A DNA stretch of 64,000 bases from Rhodoferax sp. U11-2br (lineage in GTDB: Bacteria; Pseudomonadota; Gammaproteobacteria; Burkholderiales; Burkholderiaceae_C). The notes beneath the pieces were generated by a model that was not told where the DNA came from, did not search any database, and worked only from the letters and a program-made list of their open reading frames with translations. Where the stretch lies: contig NZ_JAHFZF010000004.1 of assembly GCF_018619435.1 (NCBI RefSeq), positions 124,001-188,000 on the forward strand. The letters run 5' to 3'. Each line of letters starts with the position of its first letter. The first letter of the stretch is position 1. Below are positions 26,348 to 36,244 of the stretch, piece after piece. The position numbers and the translations under genes were made by a program.

Positions 26348-29300
26348 ATGAAGTCCCTGCGCAAAACCTCGGCTGGATGGTGGGCTTCCGGGGTTTTGCT
26401 GGGTGGGCTGATGCTGACTGCTGTTTTTTGGCACCAGGCCCAAGCCACGGCCACCGCCGACATCCGGTCTGGCTTGCAGGCCGAGGCCGGTGACCTGAGC
26501 AACCGCATCGAGCGCAACCTGCGCGCCAATGCGCTGATGCTGATGGGCTTTGTTGGCTTGTTTGATGCCTCGGACCAAGTGACCCGCAGTGATTTTCAGC
26601 ACTACTTTCAGGTGCTGCGCTCGGTCTCCACCACCCAGAGTTTTGTTGGCGTGGCCTATGTGGAACAGGTCAACGCCAAAAACCTGGACGCGCACCAGAC
26701 CCGCTTGCGCCAGGATGGCCTGCCCGACTACCGCATCCAACCGCCAGGGGTGCGTGCGGTCTACACCCCCATCGTTTACATCCAGCCGCTCAATGAGGGC
26801 AACCGCCGGGCCCTGGGTTTTGACATCAGCACCGTGTCAGCGGCCCAGGTGGCGTTGATGCTGGCGCGTGACACCGGCCAGTTGGTGATGTCGGGCAAGC
26901 TCAGCCTCAAGCAGGACGAATGGCATCCGCAACCTGGTTTTGTCTTGTATGCGCCGGTTTACCAAGGCGCCGCAGAGCTGGGCTCGGTGGCGGCTCGCCA
27001 GGCCAGACTGGTTGGCTGGGTGGAGGCGCCGTTTCGCATGGCGGATTTGATGGGCACTCTGTTGCCGCAGGGACTGACCGAGCTGAGACTGCAAATCTAT
27101 GACGGCCAGGATCTGTCTCCCGAGAGTTTGTTGTTTGACAGCGATGCCACGCCAGGCAAACCCTGGCAGGCGACAGAGCCTTTGATACAGCCACTGTCGT
27201 TTGGCGGGCGGCAATGGACGCTGGTTTTTCAGGCCCTGCCTGGTTATGGGCCACAGGCCGTTCGGCAACGTCCAGCTTTTGTGGCCATGACGGGGACGCT
27301 GCTGAGCCTGTTGGCCAGTCTGCTGACGGGGGTGGTGGTGCTGACGCTGTTTCGGCGTGAACAAGCCGTGTTGAGCCAGGCCCATGAGAACGAACGGCAG
27401 TCGCGTGACGCGCTGCGGGCCGAGAACGAGCGCAAGCTGCAGGACAGTGTCTGGGCCATGAGTGAAGCTCAGCGTATTGGACAGGTCGGCACCTATGTGC
27501 TGGACCTGCAGCGTGGCACCTGGCAGGGCTCCAGCGTGCTGGATGCCATTTTGGGCATTGACGACGGGTTCGAGAAAACCATGGCCAACTGGACCGGTCT
27601 GATTGCACCTTCGTATCGGCAAGCGCTGGAGGACTACTACGAGCGTGTGACCCAGGGCAGCGGCAGCTTTGACAAGGAGTACCAGGTGATTCGCCCGCTG
27701 GACCAGCAATTGCGCTGGGTGGCGGCGCGAGGTGAGTTGTCTCTGGATGCACAGGGCCAGCCGAGTTTGCTGCGTGGCACGCTGCACGACATCACCGAGC
27801 GCAAGCGCATTGAGCTGGAGTTGCAGAACCACCGTGATCTGCTGGAAGAGCGGGTAGCGCAAAAAACGCAGTATCTGCAACAGGCCTTGCTGGCGCTCAA
27901 GCAACAGAAGTTCATCCTGGATGAACACGCCATCGTCACCATCACCGATATCGAGGGCAACATCACCTACGGCAACGCCAAGTTTGCGGCCATCAGCGGC
28001 TACAGCCCGCAAGAGTTTCTGGGCAAGAACCACAGCCTGCTCACCTCGGGGGTGCACCCGCCTGGCTTTTTCAAGAGCATGTTTGAGTCCATCAACCGTG
28101 GCCAGGCCTGGCATGTGGAGGTGTGTGACCGCGCCAAGGACGGCCACCTGTATTGGACAGACACCACCTTTTTTGCTTTTTGCGACGCTCACGGGCAGCC
28201 AGAAAACTTCATTGCGGTGTCCACCGAAATCACCCAACGCAAAGTGGCGGAGCAGGCGCAGCAACTGGCGATGTCGATGCTTACGGCCACGCTGGAGTCC
28301 ACGGGCGACGGCATTCTGGTGGTGGATCGCCAGCGCCACGTTGCCTTGTTCAACCAGCGGTTCATCGAGCTTTGGCGGGTGCCGTCCGAGCTGAAGGGGG
28401 TGCAGGACGACGATCAAATGCTGAGTTATGTCGTCGCCCAGACGCGCCATCCTGAGCAGTTTCTGACCAAGGTGCGGGCCTTGTACGACACCCCGGAGGT
28501 CTCCAGCGACGACATCATCGACCTCGCTGATGGGCGCGTGTTCAGACGCGTGTCTCACCCACAACGCATTGGGCAAGAGGTGGTGGGCCGGGTCTGGTCG
28601 TTCACCGACATTTCGGAGTTCAAACGTGCCGAGGCTGCTGCCAACGCCGCCAACCAGGCCAAGTCGAAGTTCCTGGCCAACATGAGCCACGAAATCCGCA
28701 CCCCCATGAATGGGGTCATTGGCATGGTCGACATCCTGCTGCAGACGCCCTTGTTGCCCGACCAGAAACGCATGCTCGACACCGTGGCCCACTCCTCCCA
28801 GACACTGCTGTACATCCTCAACGACATCCTGGACTACTCCAAGATCGAGGCGGGGCAAATGGCGGTGGAACACATCGCCACCCCGCTGCGCGAAGTGGCC
28901 GACAGTGTGCTGCAGCTGATGCACAGTGCGGCCAGCGCACAGGGTGTGGTGCTGACGATGCAGATCGCCCACGACCTACCACCCGCCATCTACGTCGACC
29001 CGAACCGCTTGCGCCAAGTCTTGCTTAACCTGATTGGCAATGCCATCAAGTTTTCACCCAAAACGGGCAACTACCCGGCCAGCGTGATGCTGCAGTTGCT
29101 GTCTGGCGCCATGGACGACGGTCAGCCTGCCGTCCTGCTCCGGGTGGTGGACCACGGCATCGGGATTCGGCCGGAGGTGTTGGCCAAGTTGTTCACCCCT
29201 TTCACCCAGGCCGATGCCAGCACCGCGCGCCAGTTTGGTGGCACGGGCTTGGGTCTGTCGATTTGCCAGCGCTTGGTGGCGCTGATGGGCGGCCAGATCA

Positions 29301-30232
29301 CGGTACACAGCGTGCCAGATGTCGGCTCGGAGTTCACCGTGGTTTTGCCCTTGTTAGAGGCTCCGTATGAACCCCCGTTGACTCCGGGCCCACAGCAGCC
29401 CAAGCCCCTTGTCTTCAACGCGGACGAAGCGGCAGCCAGCGGGCGCCTGATATTGCTGGCCGAAGACAACGAAACCAACCGTGAGGTGTTGCGTGAGCAA
29501 TTGCGTCTGCTGGGCTACGCCGCTGATGCGGCGGTGGATGGCCTAGCGGCGCTGGCGCTTTGGCGCAGCGGCCGTTATGCCCTGTTGTTGACCGATTGCC
29601 ATATGCCGCAGATGGATGGTTTTGCCCTGACCGCCGCCATCCGCGCCGAAGAGCCCCCAGGCCAGCATCACCCCATCATCGCGGTGACCGCCAACGCCAT
29701 GGAGGGTGAAGCCCAGCACTGTCTGGCCAGTGGCATGGACGACTACCTGAGCAAACCCCTGCGTCTGCAAGAACTGGGTGCCATGCTGGCCAAATGGCTG
29801 CCGCGGGCGCCGACACCGGCTGCCGCCGATGGGTTTACCGTTGTGCCGTCGCACAGCGGCCCCCAGATCGAGACCGCAGCACCGCGCCCATTGGCGATCT
29901 GGGATGCCACCATGTTGAGTCAGCTGGTGGGCAACGCACCGGAGTTGCACCAGCGCCTGCTCGACAAGTTTTTGCACCATGCGAACGAACATGCCCGGGT
30001 GATTGACCAGGCCACGCAGGCGGGCGATACCCAACAAGCCGCTTTTGCAGCCCACACGTTCAAGTCCTCTGCCCGCACGGTAGGGGCGATGCAGCTGGGG
30101 GAGGTGTGTGAACAGATCGAGCTGGCAGGGCAGGCCAAAGATGTGGGCGCGTGCCTGGCGCTGGTACCGATGTTGCAGGCCTGCCTGGCGCAAACCCGAT
30201 CACGTATTCTGGCGCGTGATCAGGGGCTGTAA
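26348..30232 (+). CDS. Hybrid sensor histidine kinase (CHASE-PAS-HisKA-HATPase-REC-HPt)
   Basis: A 1294-residue membrane sensor with a complete phosphorelay in one chain. In order: TM1 (about 12-33); CHASE-type periplasmic domain (about 80-300); TM2 (about 310-334); three PAS-like domains (about 365-480, 520-640, 645-755) with a coiled stretch between the first two; HisKA with phospho-acceptor His781 (NMSHEIRTPMNG); HATPase (about 880-1010, with DHGIGIRPE and GTGLGLSICQ); REC with Asp1083 (LTDCHMPQMDG); HPt with His1236 (AAHTFKSSAR). CHASE sensors detect small extracellular ligands; the ligand is unknown. No response regulator is adjacent, so the output partner is encoded elsewhere. Start ATG 26348 has GAGCGGGA upstream. 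Confidence 0.93.
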   Translation: MKSLRKTSAGWWASGVLLGGLMLTAVFWHQAQATATADIRSGLQAEAGDLSNRIERNLRANALMLMGFVGLFDASDQVTRSDFQHYFQVLRSVSTTQSFVGVAYVEQVNAKNLDAHQTRLRQDGLPDYRIQPPGVRAVYTPIVYIQPLNEGNRRALGFDISTVSAAQVALMLARDTGQLVMSGKLSLKQDEWHPQPGFVLYAPVYQGAAELGSVAARQARLVGWVEAPFRMADLMGTLLPQGLTELRLQIYDGQDLSPESLLFDSDATPGKPWQATEPLIQPLSFGGRQWTLVFQALPGYGPQAVRQRPAFVAMTGTLLSLLASLLTGVVVLTLFRREQAVLSQAHENERQSRDALRAENERKLQDSVWAMSEAQRIGQVGTYVLDLQRGTWQGSSVLDAILGIDDGFEKTMANWTGLIAPSYRQALEDYYERVTQGSGSFDKEYQVIRPLDQQLRWVAARGELSLDAQGQPSLLRGTLHDITERKRIELELQNHRDLLEERVAQKTQYLQQALLALKQQKFILDEHAIVTITDIEGNITYGNAKFAAISGYSPQEFLGKNHSLLTSGVHPPGFFKSMFESINRGQAWHVEVCDRAKDGHLYWTDTTFFAFCDAHGQPENFIAVSTEITQRKVAEQAQQLAMSMLTATLESTGDGILVVDRQRHVALFNQRFIELWRVPSELKGVQDDDQMLSYVVAQTRHPEQFLTKVRALYDTPEVSSDDIIDLADGRVFRRVSHPQRIGQEVVGRVWSFTDISEFKRAEAAANAANQAKSKFLANMSHEIRTPMNGVIGMVDILLQTPLLPDQKRMLDTVAHSSQTLLYILNDILDYSKIEAGQMAVEHIATPLREVADSVLQLMHSAASAQGVVLTMQIAHDLPPAIYVDPNRLRQVLLNLIGNAIKFSPKTGNYPASVMLQLLSGAMDDGQPAVLLRVVDHGIGIRPEVLAKLFTPFTQADASTARQFGGTGLGLSICQRLVALMGGQITVHSVPDVGSEFTVVLPLLEAPYEPPLTPGPQQPKPLVFNADEAAASGRLILLAEDNETNREVLREQLRLLGYAADAAVDGLAALALWRSGRYALLLTDCHMPQMDGFALTAAIRAEEPPGQHHPIIAVTANAMEGEAQHCLASGMDDYLSKPLRLQELGAMLAKWLPRAPTPAAADGFTVVPSHSGPQIETAAPRPLAIWDATMLSQLVGNAPELHQRLLDKFLHHANEHARVIDQATQAGDTQQAAFAAHTFKSSARTVGAMQLGEVCEQIELAGQAKDVGACLALVPMLQACLAQTRSRILARDQGL

Positions 30233-30234
30233 AC

Positions 30235-30257
30235 GGGTGGGCATTTCTTGCCCGCCC
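30235..30257. terminator. Hairpin between kinase and permease genes
   Basis: GGGTGGGCA (30235-30243) pairs with TGCCCGCCC (30249-30257), one G-T pair, without a T-run. It lies between convergent genes, so a terminator role is likely. Confidence 0.5.
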
Positions 30258-30284
30258 AATGGTCGGACAGCCGCTACGGCGGCC

Positions 30285-31211
30285 TCAGGTGCCGCGGCTT
30301 TCCTTGGTCACCAAAAAGATACCGGAGCACACCAGCACCAGGGCCAGCATGTTTTTCCATTCCAGAATGCTTTCACCCAGGAAAGCTGCGGACAGCAGGG
30401 CGCCAAACACCGGGATCAGGAAGTTGAAAATGGTCACCATCCCGACCCGGTTGTACTTGAGCAAAATGGTCCACAGCCCAAACGCGACCGAGGACATCAG
30501 CGCCAGGTAAAACAGCAGCGCCGAGGACTTCCAGGTGAAGCCGGTCAAGACCCCGCCAAACAGGTAACCCGCCAGCACCAGCACCACACCACCCAGCGCC
30601 AGTTGGTAGCCGGTCAGCACAATCGAATCCATGTCCTGCGAGACTTTTTTGCCGTAAATCGATGCGGCCGACAGGATGAAGGCCGCAATCACCACAAAAC
30701 CTTCACCCAGCAGCGTGAAGTGGAAGTCCAGCAGACTCTTGTCGAAGTTGACCACCATCACGCCCACAAAACCCACCAGGCAGCCAATAGCCTTGTTCCA
30801 GCTCAGGCGGTCGTTTTTGTAGATGAAATGGGCCAGCAACACGCTAAAGAAGGTGCCGGTGGCGTTCATGATCGAGCCCTTGACGCCGGTGGTGTAGGCC
30901 AGGCCAATGTAGAAAAACACGTACTGCACCGCCGTCTGGGTCAGGCCCAGGGTGGTGATCTGGCGCAGCTTGTGCCAGCTCAGGTCAAAGATCGGGCGGC
31001 GTGTGGCCAGTGCCATGAGCAGCAGCAACACACCGGCAATCACAAACCGGTATCCGGCAAACACCATCTTGGTGGGAATGTCGTCGGCGGCAATGGCAAA
31101 CAGCGCGTAGCCACTTTTGATGGCCGGGTAGGCACTGCCCCACAACATACAAGCAAAACACGCCAGCGCAATCACCACGTTGCGCCGGGAAAAATACGGA
31201 TGCGTTTCCAA
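30285..31211 (-). CDS. EamA/DMT-superfamily permease
   Basis: A 308-residue inner-membrane protein with about ten hydrophobic helices in two repeated halves, as in the drug/metabolite transporter superfamily. Family marks are ACMLWGSAYPAIKSGY in helix 1 and the second-half start GFVVIAAFILSAASIYGKK near residue 170. DMT permeases export amino acids, nucleosides or other small metabolites; the substrate cannot be inferred. Stands alone on its strand, divergent from the DUF2267 gene. Confidence 0.85.
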   Translation of the reverse strand: METHPYFSRRNVVIALACFACMLWGSAYPAIKSGYALFAIAADDIPTKMVFAGYRFVIAGVLLLLMALATRRPIFDLSWHKLRQITTLGLTQTAVQYVFFYIGLAYTTGVKGSIMNATGTFFSVLLAHFIYKNDRLSWNKAIGCLVGFVGVMVVNFDKSLLDFHFTLLGEGFVVIAAFILSAASIYGKKVSQDMDSIVLTGYQLALGGVVLVLAGYLFGGVLTGFTWKSSALLFYLALMSSVAFGLWTILLKYNRVGMVTIFNFLIPVFGALLSAAFLGESILEWKNMLALVLVCSGIFLVTKESRGT

Positions 31212-31385
31212 AAGCTACCTAACTGGGTCGACAAGAACAGCCAACGAGTGTAGTTGCTGACACGAATCTTTCAACGCGCGCTGTGCGGGTATCCCGCGCG
31301 CCCTTGCGGCAGATCAAGCCGGGGCGGGTCTTGCACCTGGTCCAAGGTGCGTTGCACCATCCACCCAATCCTAAAATCGGGGTTT

Positions 31386-31844
31386 ATGACACTGCCCTTT
31401 GCGTACCAAAACCCCACTCTGCAGTTTGAACGGTTCATGGTCGACGCCCGCGACTGTGCCGGCCTGCCCACCACGAACATGGCCTGGAACATGGTGGTGG
31501 GTGTGTTGCACGCTTTTCGGTGGCGCCTGACGGTGCCTCAGGCGCTGTCTTTTGCGGCTGTGCTGCCGCCCATGTTGCGAGCGCTGTTCATTGAGGACTG
31601 GGACCTGGAACAATCGGCCCGGCCTTTTGGTGAAGCGGCCGACTGGCTGGCCGATGTGCGCTCCGTGCGTCACCGGCACAATTTTGCGCCGCCAGATGCG
31701 GTGGCCTCGGTGGCTACCGCCCTGCGCAGGCATGTGGATGCGCAGGCTTTTGAGCGTGTTCTGGCCAACTTGCCCCCGCAGGCCAGCCGTTACTGGCAAC
31801 CCAAGGTGGCTTCAGCCGAGCCGCTTGGCCAGCAGCAGCTGTGA
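31386..31844 (+). CDS. DUF2267 family protein
   Basis: A 152-residue soluble helical protein matching the DUF2267 layout: MAWNMVVGVLHAFRWRLTVPQALSFAAVLPPMLRALF is the typical first repeat, with W-x(2)-V-V-G and a leucine-rich proline-containing helix. The ATG at 31386 begins MTLPFAYQNP; upstream in-frame codons run through unrelated sequence. Function unknown; related proteins are often stress-associated. An interspersed repeat lies after its stop. Confidence 0.7.
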   Translation: MTLPFAYQNPTLQFERFMVDARDCAGLPTTNMAWNMVVGVLHAFRWRLTVPQALSFAAVLPPMLRALFIEDWDLEQSARPFGEAADWLADVRSVRHRHNFAPPDAVASVATALRRHVDAQAFERVLANLPPQASRYWQPKVASAEPLGQQQL

Positions 31845-31885
31845 GTCCGATGCCTGCTCTCCAGGTGTTTGGTTTACTATATTTG

Positions 31886-31928
31886 TAATAGCTGCCAGCC
31901 CTTTATCAATAAGGGCTTGAGGCCAATT
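31886..31928 (+). repeat. Interspersed palindromic repeat, copy 6
   Basis: AATAGCTGCCA, GCCCTTTATCAATAAGGGC, TTGAGGCCAATTT. Its 19-base core is identical to the copy within rseA (13761-13779). Confidence 0.85.
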
Positions 31929-32001
31929 TCTCTGAAACCTGCAGGTGCAGCGCCCCAGGGCAGATGTCTGCCCTGACGCGGCTGAGGCTCAGCCGCCCGA
32001 C

Positions 32002-33744
32002 TCAGAAGCTCTCCCACTCCTTTGAACCACCCGCTTTGTTATCGCCGTCATGGGTCAAGGCGGCTGCTTGGGGCGCTGCCTTGGTGGCGGCTTGGCGGCT
32101 GCTGGCGAGTTGCTTGGGGGTGTTGGGACTGACCGGGGTGGCCAGAGTGGGTGTTGGCGTGGGTGTGGTGTACCCGCTGTCCTGCCCTGCTGCCAGTTTG
32201 AACACAGCCACGGTACCCACCAGGTCTTGCGCCTGGCTCTTGAGGCTTGAGGCAGCAGCAGCCATCTCTTCCACCAGGGCCGCGTTTTGCTGTGTGGCCT
32301 GGTCCATCTGCTGGATGGCTTCGCCAATCTGGCCCACGCCCTGGCTTTGTTCGCTGCTGGCCGCACTGATCTCACCCATGATGTCGTTGACCCGGCGAAT
32401 GGAGGCCACCACCTCGGTCATGGTGGCACCGGCCTGGTCGACCAGGCTGGTGCCTTGTTCCACTCGCTCTACGCTGGCGCTGATCAGGCTCTTGATTTCT
32501 TTGGCAGCTTCGGCACTGCGCCCGGCCAAGGAGCGCACTTCAGAGGCGACCACTGCAAAACCACGACCCTGTTCACCGGCGCGGGCGGCTTCCACGGCTG
32601 CGTTCAACGCGAGGATGTTGGTCTGGAAGGCGATGCCATCGATCACACTGATGATGTCGCTGATCTTGCGGCTCGATTCGTTGATGCCCTTCATGGTGTC
32701 AACCACCTGAGCCACCACTTCACCGCCCTTGATGGCCACAGAGCTGGCGTTTTGGGCCAGTTGGTTGGCCTGACGCGCGTTGTCGGCATTCTGTTTGACG
32801 GTGGAGCCGAGTTCTTCCATGGACGCGGCGGTTTGCTCCAGGGCGCTGGCCTGGGACTCGGTGCGTGAAGACAAGTCGTGGTTGCCTTGGGCGATTTCGG
32901 CGCTGGCGGTGGAGACTGATTCGGAGCCTTGGCGCACGTTGCTGACAACCTTGACCAAAGCCGCTTGCATACGTGCCAGATCGGCCATGACGCTGCTGCT
33001 GTCGCCGCTGCGCAAGGGCAGGCTCACGCTGAGGTCACCATCAGCCACACGGGCGGCCACCTCGGACAAAGCGCGGGGCTCGGCACCCAGGGCACGCGAC
33101 AGGTCGCGCGTGATCAACCAGGCCACCGAGCCGCCAATCAGCAGCATCAGCGCAGCGCAGATCACCATCAGGAGGGCATCGGCGGCCGCAGAGGCCATCG
33201 CCTCTTTGGCCAGACTGCCTGCGAGTTCGTCCTGCAGTGCCCGTGAATCGTCCAGGGCCTTGAAGATCGGGATTTGCAAGGGAAGAACCTCCCCAATCAG
33301 CACGGCCCCCGCCCCGGTTTGTTGACCTGTTTCTGCCATGTCAATGACCCGGTCAATGGCGGCGTTGTAGGCGTCCCGGTTATCACGGGTGATCTTCAGC
33401 AGTTCAACGGCTTTGGGAACGACGATGCTTTTTTCCAGCTTGCTCTGGATATCTGCATTGACCGCACGCAGATCGGCTATTTTTTTCTTCTCACCTTCCT
33501 GGAAATCGGGATCGTTGATGATGACCGCGTTGCGAGCATACAGGGCGGCGGCGTTGTAGTTGTCTTTTAAGGTGCTGAACTGCGACACCTTGACCATGCG
33601 CTCGTTGGCCATCTGGTCCAACTGTGATGCCAGTGCGCGCATTTCCCACGCTGAAAAAGCAGCGATCACGATACCGATCAGAATCACCAGACCAAAACCC
33701 AATGCCAGGCGGGTGGCGATTTTTATGTTGCGTAAACTTGACAA
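32002..33744 (-). CDS. Methyl-accepting chemotaxis protein with C-terminal tether pentapeptide
   Basis: A 580-residue transmembrane chemoreceptor. TM1 is about residues 10-32; a four-helix-bundle periplasmic sensor domain (about 35-185) resembles the 4HB_MCP type; TM2 is about 190-212; then HAMP (about 213-265) and the long cytoplasmic hairpin. The hairpin tip is the highly conserved [20 protein letters not shown] stretch that binds CheA/CheW. After a Pro/Thr/Ala-rich flexible tail the last residues are EWESF, matching the xWxxF pentapeptide that tethers CheR/CheB methylation enzymes. cheW lies 24 bp upstream on the same strand, so receptor and adaptor are probably coexpressed. Confidence 0.94.
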   Translation of the reverse strand: MSSLRNIKIATRLALGFGLVILIGIVIAAFSAWEMRALASQLDQMANERMVKVSQFSTLKDNYNAAALYARNAVIINDPDFQEGEKKKIADLRAVNADIQSKLEKSIVVPKAVELLKITRDNRDAYNAAIDRVIDMAETGQQTGAGAVLIGEVLPLQIPIFKALDDSRALQDELAGSLAKEAMASAAADALLMVICAALMLLIGGSVAWLITRDLSRALGAEPRALSEVAARVADGDLSVSLPLRSGDSSSVMADLARMQAALVKVVSNVRQGSESVSTASAEIAQGNHDLSSRTESQASALEQTAASMEELGSTVKQNADNARQANQLAQNASSVAIKGGEVVAQVVDTMKGINESSRKISDIISVIDGIAFQTNILALNAAVEAARAGEQGRGFAVVASEVRSLAGRSAEAAKEIKSLISASVERVEQGTSLVDQAGATMTEVVASIRRVNDIMGEISAASSEQSQGVGQIGEAIQQMDQATQQNAALVEEMAAAASSLKSQAQDLVGTVAVFKLAAGQDSGYTTPTPTPTLATPVSPNTPKQLASSRQAATKAAPQAAALTHDGDNKAGGSKEWESF

Positions 33745-33768
33745 AAAACTACTCCAAATAACGAAATA

Positions 33769-34290
33769 TCAGACGTTGGCCTCAGCCACCAGACCCATGT
33801 CAGCGCTGCACATGAGCTTCTCGATGTCCAGCAGCACCAGCATGCGTTGCTGTTCGGCCTGATCTACGGTGGCGATACCGATGATGTGCTGGGTGTTGAC
33901 CGCCCCATTGAAATCAGGCGCTGGTTTGACCTCGGTGGCCTGGATGGCCGCCACGTCTTGCACCGCGTCCACCACCATGCCCACCACCCGGTTGGCCACG
34001 TTGAGCACAATCGTCACGGTCTGGCTGTTGTAGGCGACCTCGGCCATCTCGAACTTCAGGCGCATGTCCAGAATCGGCACGATGACACCTCGCATGTTGA
34101 GCACCCCCAGGACGTAGGGCGGCGCGTTGAACATCCGGGTCGAGGTCTCGAAGCCCCGGATCTCCTGCACCTTGAGGATGTCAATGCCGTACTCCACCGA
34201 GCCGAGCTGAAAGCTCAGGTACTCGCGCGGGGGCGTGGTTGAGGGGGTCGGGCTGGCAGAGCCCGTGTTGTTGATCGCGGTGTTTTCCAT
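33769..34290 (-). CDS. cheW: Chemotaxis adaptor CheW
   Basis: Links chemoreceptors to CheA kinase. 173 residues with a 25-residue polar N-terminal extension before the CheW fold: YLSFQLGSVEYGIDILKVQEIRG at about residues 23-45 and VLGVLNMRGVIVPILDMRLKF near residue 80. Placed directly before the receptor gene; no cheA, cheY or methylation genes are present, so the pair must plug into a system encoded elsewhere. Confidence 0.93.
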   Translation of the reverse strand: MENTAINNTGSASPTPSTTPPREYLSFQLGSVEYGIDILKVQEIRGFETSTRMFNAPPYVLGVLNMRGVIVPILDMRLKFEMAEVAYNSQTVTIVLNVANRVVGMVVDAVQDVAAIQATEVKPAPDFNGAVNTQHIIGIATVDQAEQQRMLVLLDIEKLMCSADMGLVAEANV

Positions 34291-34642
34291 GATGACCCAG
34301 TCCTTGTGGTGGATGCCATCAACACATCAAGGCGCCTCTTAAAAGGCCCCGACACTGTGACAGCGGTGGCAAACAAAAAAGGAAAAGCGCGGGGAAGGCA
34401 AACAGCCACGGACCGTGACCATGCGAAGAGGTGTGGTTCCAGCGCGGCTGGTGTTCAACCTGTTCGGCAACCCCGCTGTCTTTTCTGCCTGTGGCAGGTG
34501 TCAGACCGGAGGCTTTGCGACCTTGGCTTTCGCTCAAGTGTGCCAAAAATGCCACATTTTACTAGGGTTTTCCCTTGTTTTTCGTGGTCGAGGGGCGGGC
34601 ATGGCCTGGTGCCGCTTGGGTGCTCCAGGTGTGCTGGTGATG
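34291..34642. other. Intergenic region upstream of cheW
   Basis: These 352 bp between cheW and the next minus-strand gene hold no supported gene. Translated frames are short, lack ribosome sites and look like noise. No convincing flagellar-type promoter or sigma-54 box was found; the cheW promoter should be here. Confidence 0.5.
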
Positions 34643-35098
34643 CTACAACCAGCGTCCAATCTTGTTTTTTCTCAAAAGAAACAAACTGAGCACAAAGGCC
34701 AGCCAGAGCAGTGTCACGTAGATCCAGATGGCCTGGTGGGCACGGGCAAGGGCCTCTTCAACCGGTGACACATACGAGAGCTCTCGACCATCCACCACGG
34801 CAGAGAGCACGAGGTGATCCTCCAGGAAGGAGGTTTTGATGAGTTTCAAATGGGACAGCGTGGGCTTGGCGCTGTCCACCAGCGCACACAGCTCGGTGTT
34901 GACCTTGCATTGGATCTTGATGGCGCCTTCGGGGCATTGAACCTGCAACTTGGTTTGCGCCGCGGTGAAGCGTGTGGACTCTGCGTTGGCGCTGCAGGCA
35001 TTGGTGTAGCCGGTATGGATGTCCGGGAACCGGGCGGCATCCACGGTCAGCAGACAGGCCAGCACGAACAGCAGGAGGGAGGCGGTGAGACGTTTCAT
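34643..35098 (-). CDS. Exported protein with C-terminal membrane anchor, unknown
   Basis: A 151-residue protein. It begins MKRLTASLLLFVLACLLTVD, a clear signal peptide, then a periplasmic domain with four cysteines (about residues 35, 54, 64 and 71) likely to form two disulfides. Near residues 122-144 is one hydrophobic helix, followed by RKNKIGRWL, a positive cytoplasmic tail. ATG 35098 is chosen because it starts the signal peptide; the longer in-frame start at 35149 would bury it. No family recognised. Neighbours (cheW and a permease) give no hint of function. Confidence 0.6.
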   Translation of the reverse strand: MKRLTASLLLFVLACLLTVDAARFPDIHTGYTNACSANAESTRFTAAQTKLQVQCPEGAIKIQCKVNTELCALVDSAKPTLSHLKLIKTSFLEDHLVLSAVVDGRELSYVSPVEEALARAHQAIWIYVTLLWLAFVLSLFLLRKNKIGRWL

Positions 35099-35335
35099 CA
35101 GTTGTCTGCTCTTCGCGCGATGTGGACGAGACGTTCCGTCAGTTCGCAAGCAAAGCCGGTGATTTTATCGTGACAGGCCCCGCCGTCGCGTGATGCCGCG
35201 GTGGCGCGTTGCGCCGGCGACCAGCCAGATGTCTGCGGGCCACCGGCATCTCCAAATTCGATACGACCATCCAATCTTTGTCATCCGTGCGCGCAGGGCG
35301 CTCGGGAGAATGCGTTTTTTCTTTGTGAGCCTCCC

Positions 35336-36244
35336 ATGACACCAAGCACCTCGCAGCGCACCACCCCACCGTTGTTCACTGGCACACACATGCTTTTCGG
35401 CGCCCTGGTGGCGGGCCTGTTGATGGACATGTTGCTCAAGCAGCTAGGCACATCGGTGGCTGTCTGGGCCACCGTGGCCTGGCGCTGGACCTTGGGTGCG
35501 CTGATGTTGCTGCCGCTGGTCATGGTGATGTTTGATCGACCTGATTGGCAGGCATGGCGCCCTATCCATGTGATGCGCTCGGCGCTCAACCTCATCGGCA
35601 CGTATGGGTTGGTGTTTGGGCTGCAAAAGCTGTCATTTGCACTCGTCATCACCATCTTTTTTGCCGAACCCTTGTTGACCCTGCTGCTGGCAACCCTCAT
35701 AGGACGGCAACCGCTGCATGTCTGGCAACTGATTTTCAGTATTCTGGGCTTGGCCGGTGTTGGCTTGGCCACCTGGGGTGACGGGTGGCGCACGGGCTCG
35801 TTTCAGCCAGAGGTGGTGTTGGCCGCCAGCGTGGCGCTGGCTGGTGCCTTTGCCGGTGCCCTGATGACCGTGGTCACCCAAGTGCACGGGCGGGGATGTT
35901 CGTCCTTGTCTCTGGTGTTCTGGACGGCGGTGTCAGCCGCGTTGGTGGGTTGGTGGCAAGCTGGCCCCTGTGCCTGGACCGTACCCGCTGCCGACCTGTG
36001 GCTGCTATGCCTGGTGGCTGGCCTGGGCTGTGTTTTCAGTCTGCTCTGGGTGGCTGCGCTCAAGCGTGTTGCGGCCAGGGTTGCAGCACACATCATGTAC
36101 CTGACATTGCCACTGGGTGCTCTGGCGGGCTGGTGGGTTTTTGACGAGTCGCCTCACACCGTGTCGGTTGTGGGCAGTGTCAGCGTGTTTCTGGCTGTGT
36201 TGGCGGTGAACCGTCTGGCAGCCAGGGGTGGGACCCAGGCCTAA
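35336..36244 (+). CDS. EamA/DMT-superfamily permease
   Basis: A 302-residue membrane protein with about ten helices in two EamA halves; FALVITIFFAEPLLTLLLATLIGR and MYLTLPLGALAGWW mark the ends of the first and second repeats. The substrate is unknown. ATG 35336 begins MTPSTSQRTT; upstream in-frame sequence is not membrane-protein-like. The stop overlaps by 4 bp the stop of the convergent LysR gene, a tight pairing that suggests the regulator may control this permease, although LysR targets are more often divergent. Confidence 0.85.
   Translation: MTPSTSQRTTPPLFTGTHMLFGALVAGLLMDMLLKQLGTSVAVWATVAWRWTLGALMLLPLVMVMFDRPDWQAWRPIHVMRSALNLIGTYGLVFGLQKLSFALVITIFFAEPLLTLLLATLIGRQPLHVWQLIFSILGLAGVGLATWGDGWRTGSFQPEVVLAASVALAGAFAGALMTVVTQVHGRGCSSLSLVFWTAVSAALVGWWQAGPCAWTVPAADLWLLCLVAGLGCVFSLLWVAALKRVAARVAAHIMYLTLPLGALAGWWVFDESPHTVSVVGSVSVFLAVLAVNRLAARGGTQA

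Noticed and set aside
26837-28972. 711-codon open frame antisense to the hybrid kinase
   Set aside because: High-GC shadow frame; His/Gln/Arg-rich, no domain, no ribosome site; the plus strand holds an unambiguous kinase.
30108-31253. 381-codon plus-strand frame over the EamA permease
   Set aside because: Gln/His-rich shadow of a hydrophobic protein gene; membrane helices are on the minus strand.
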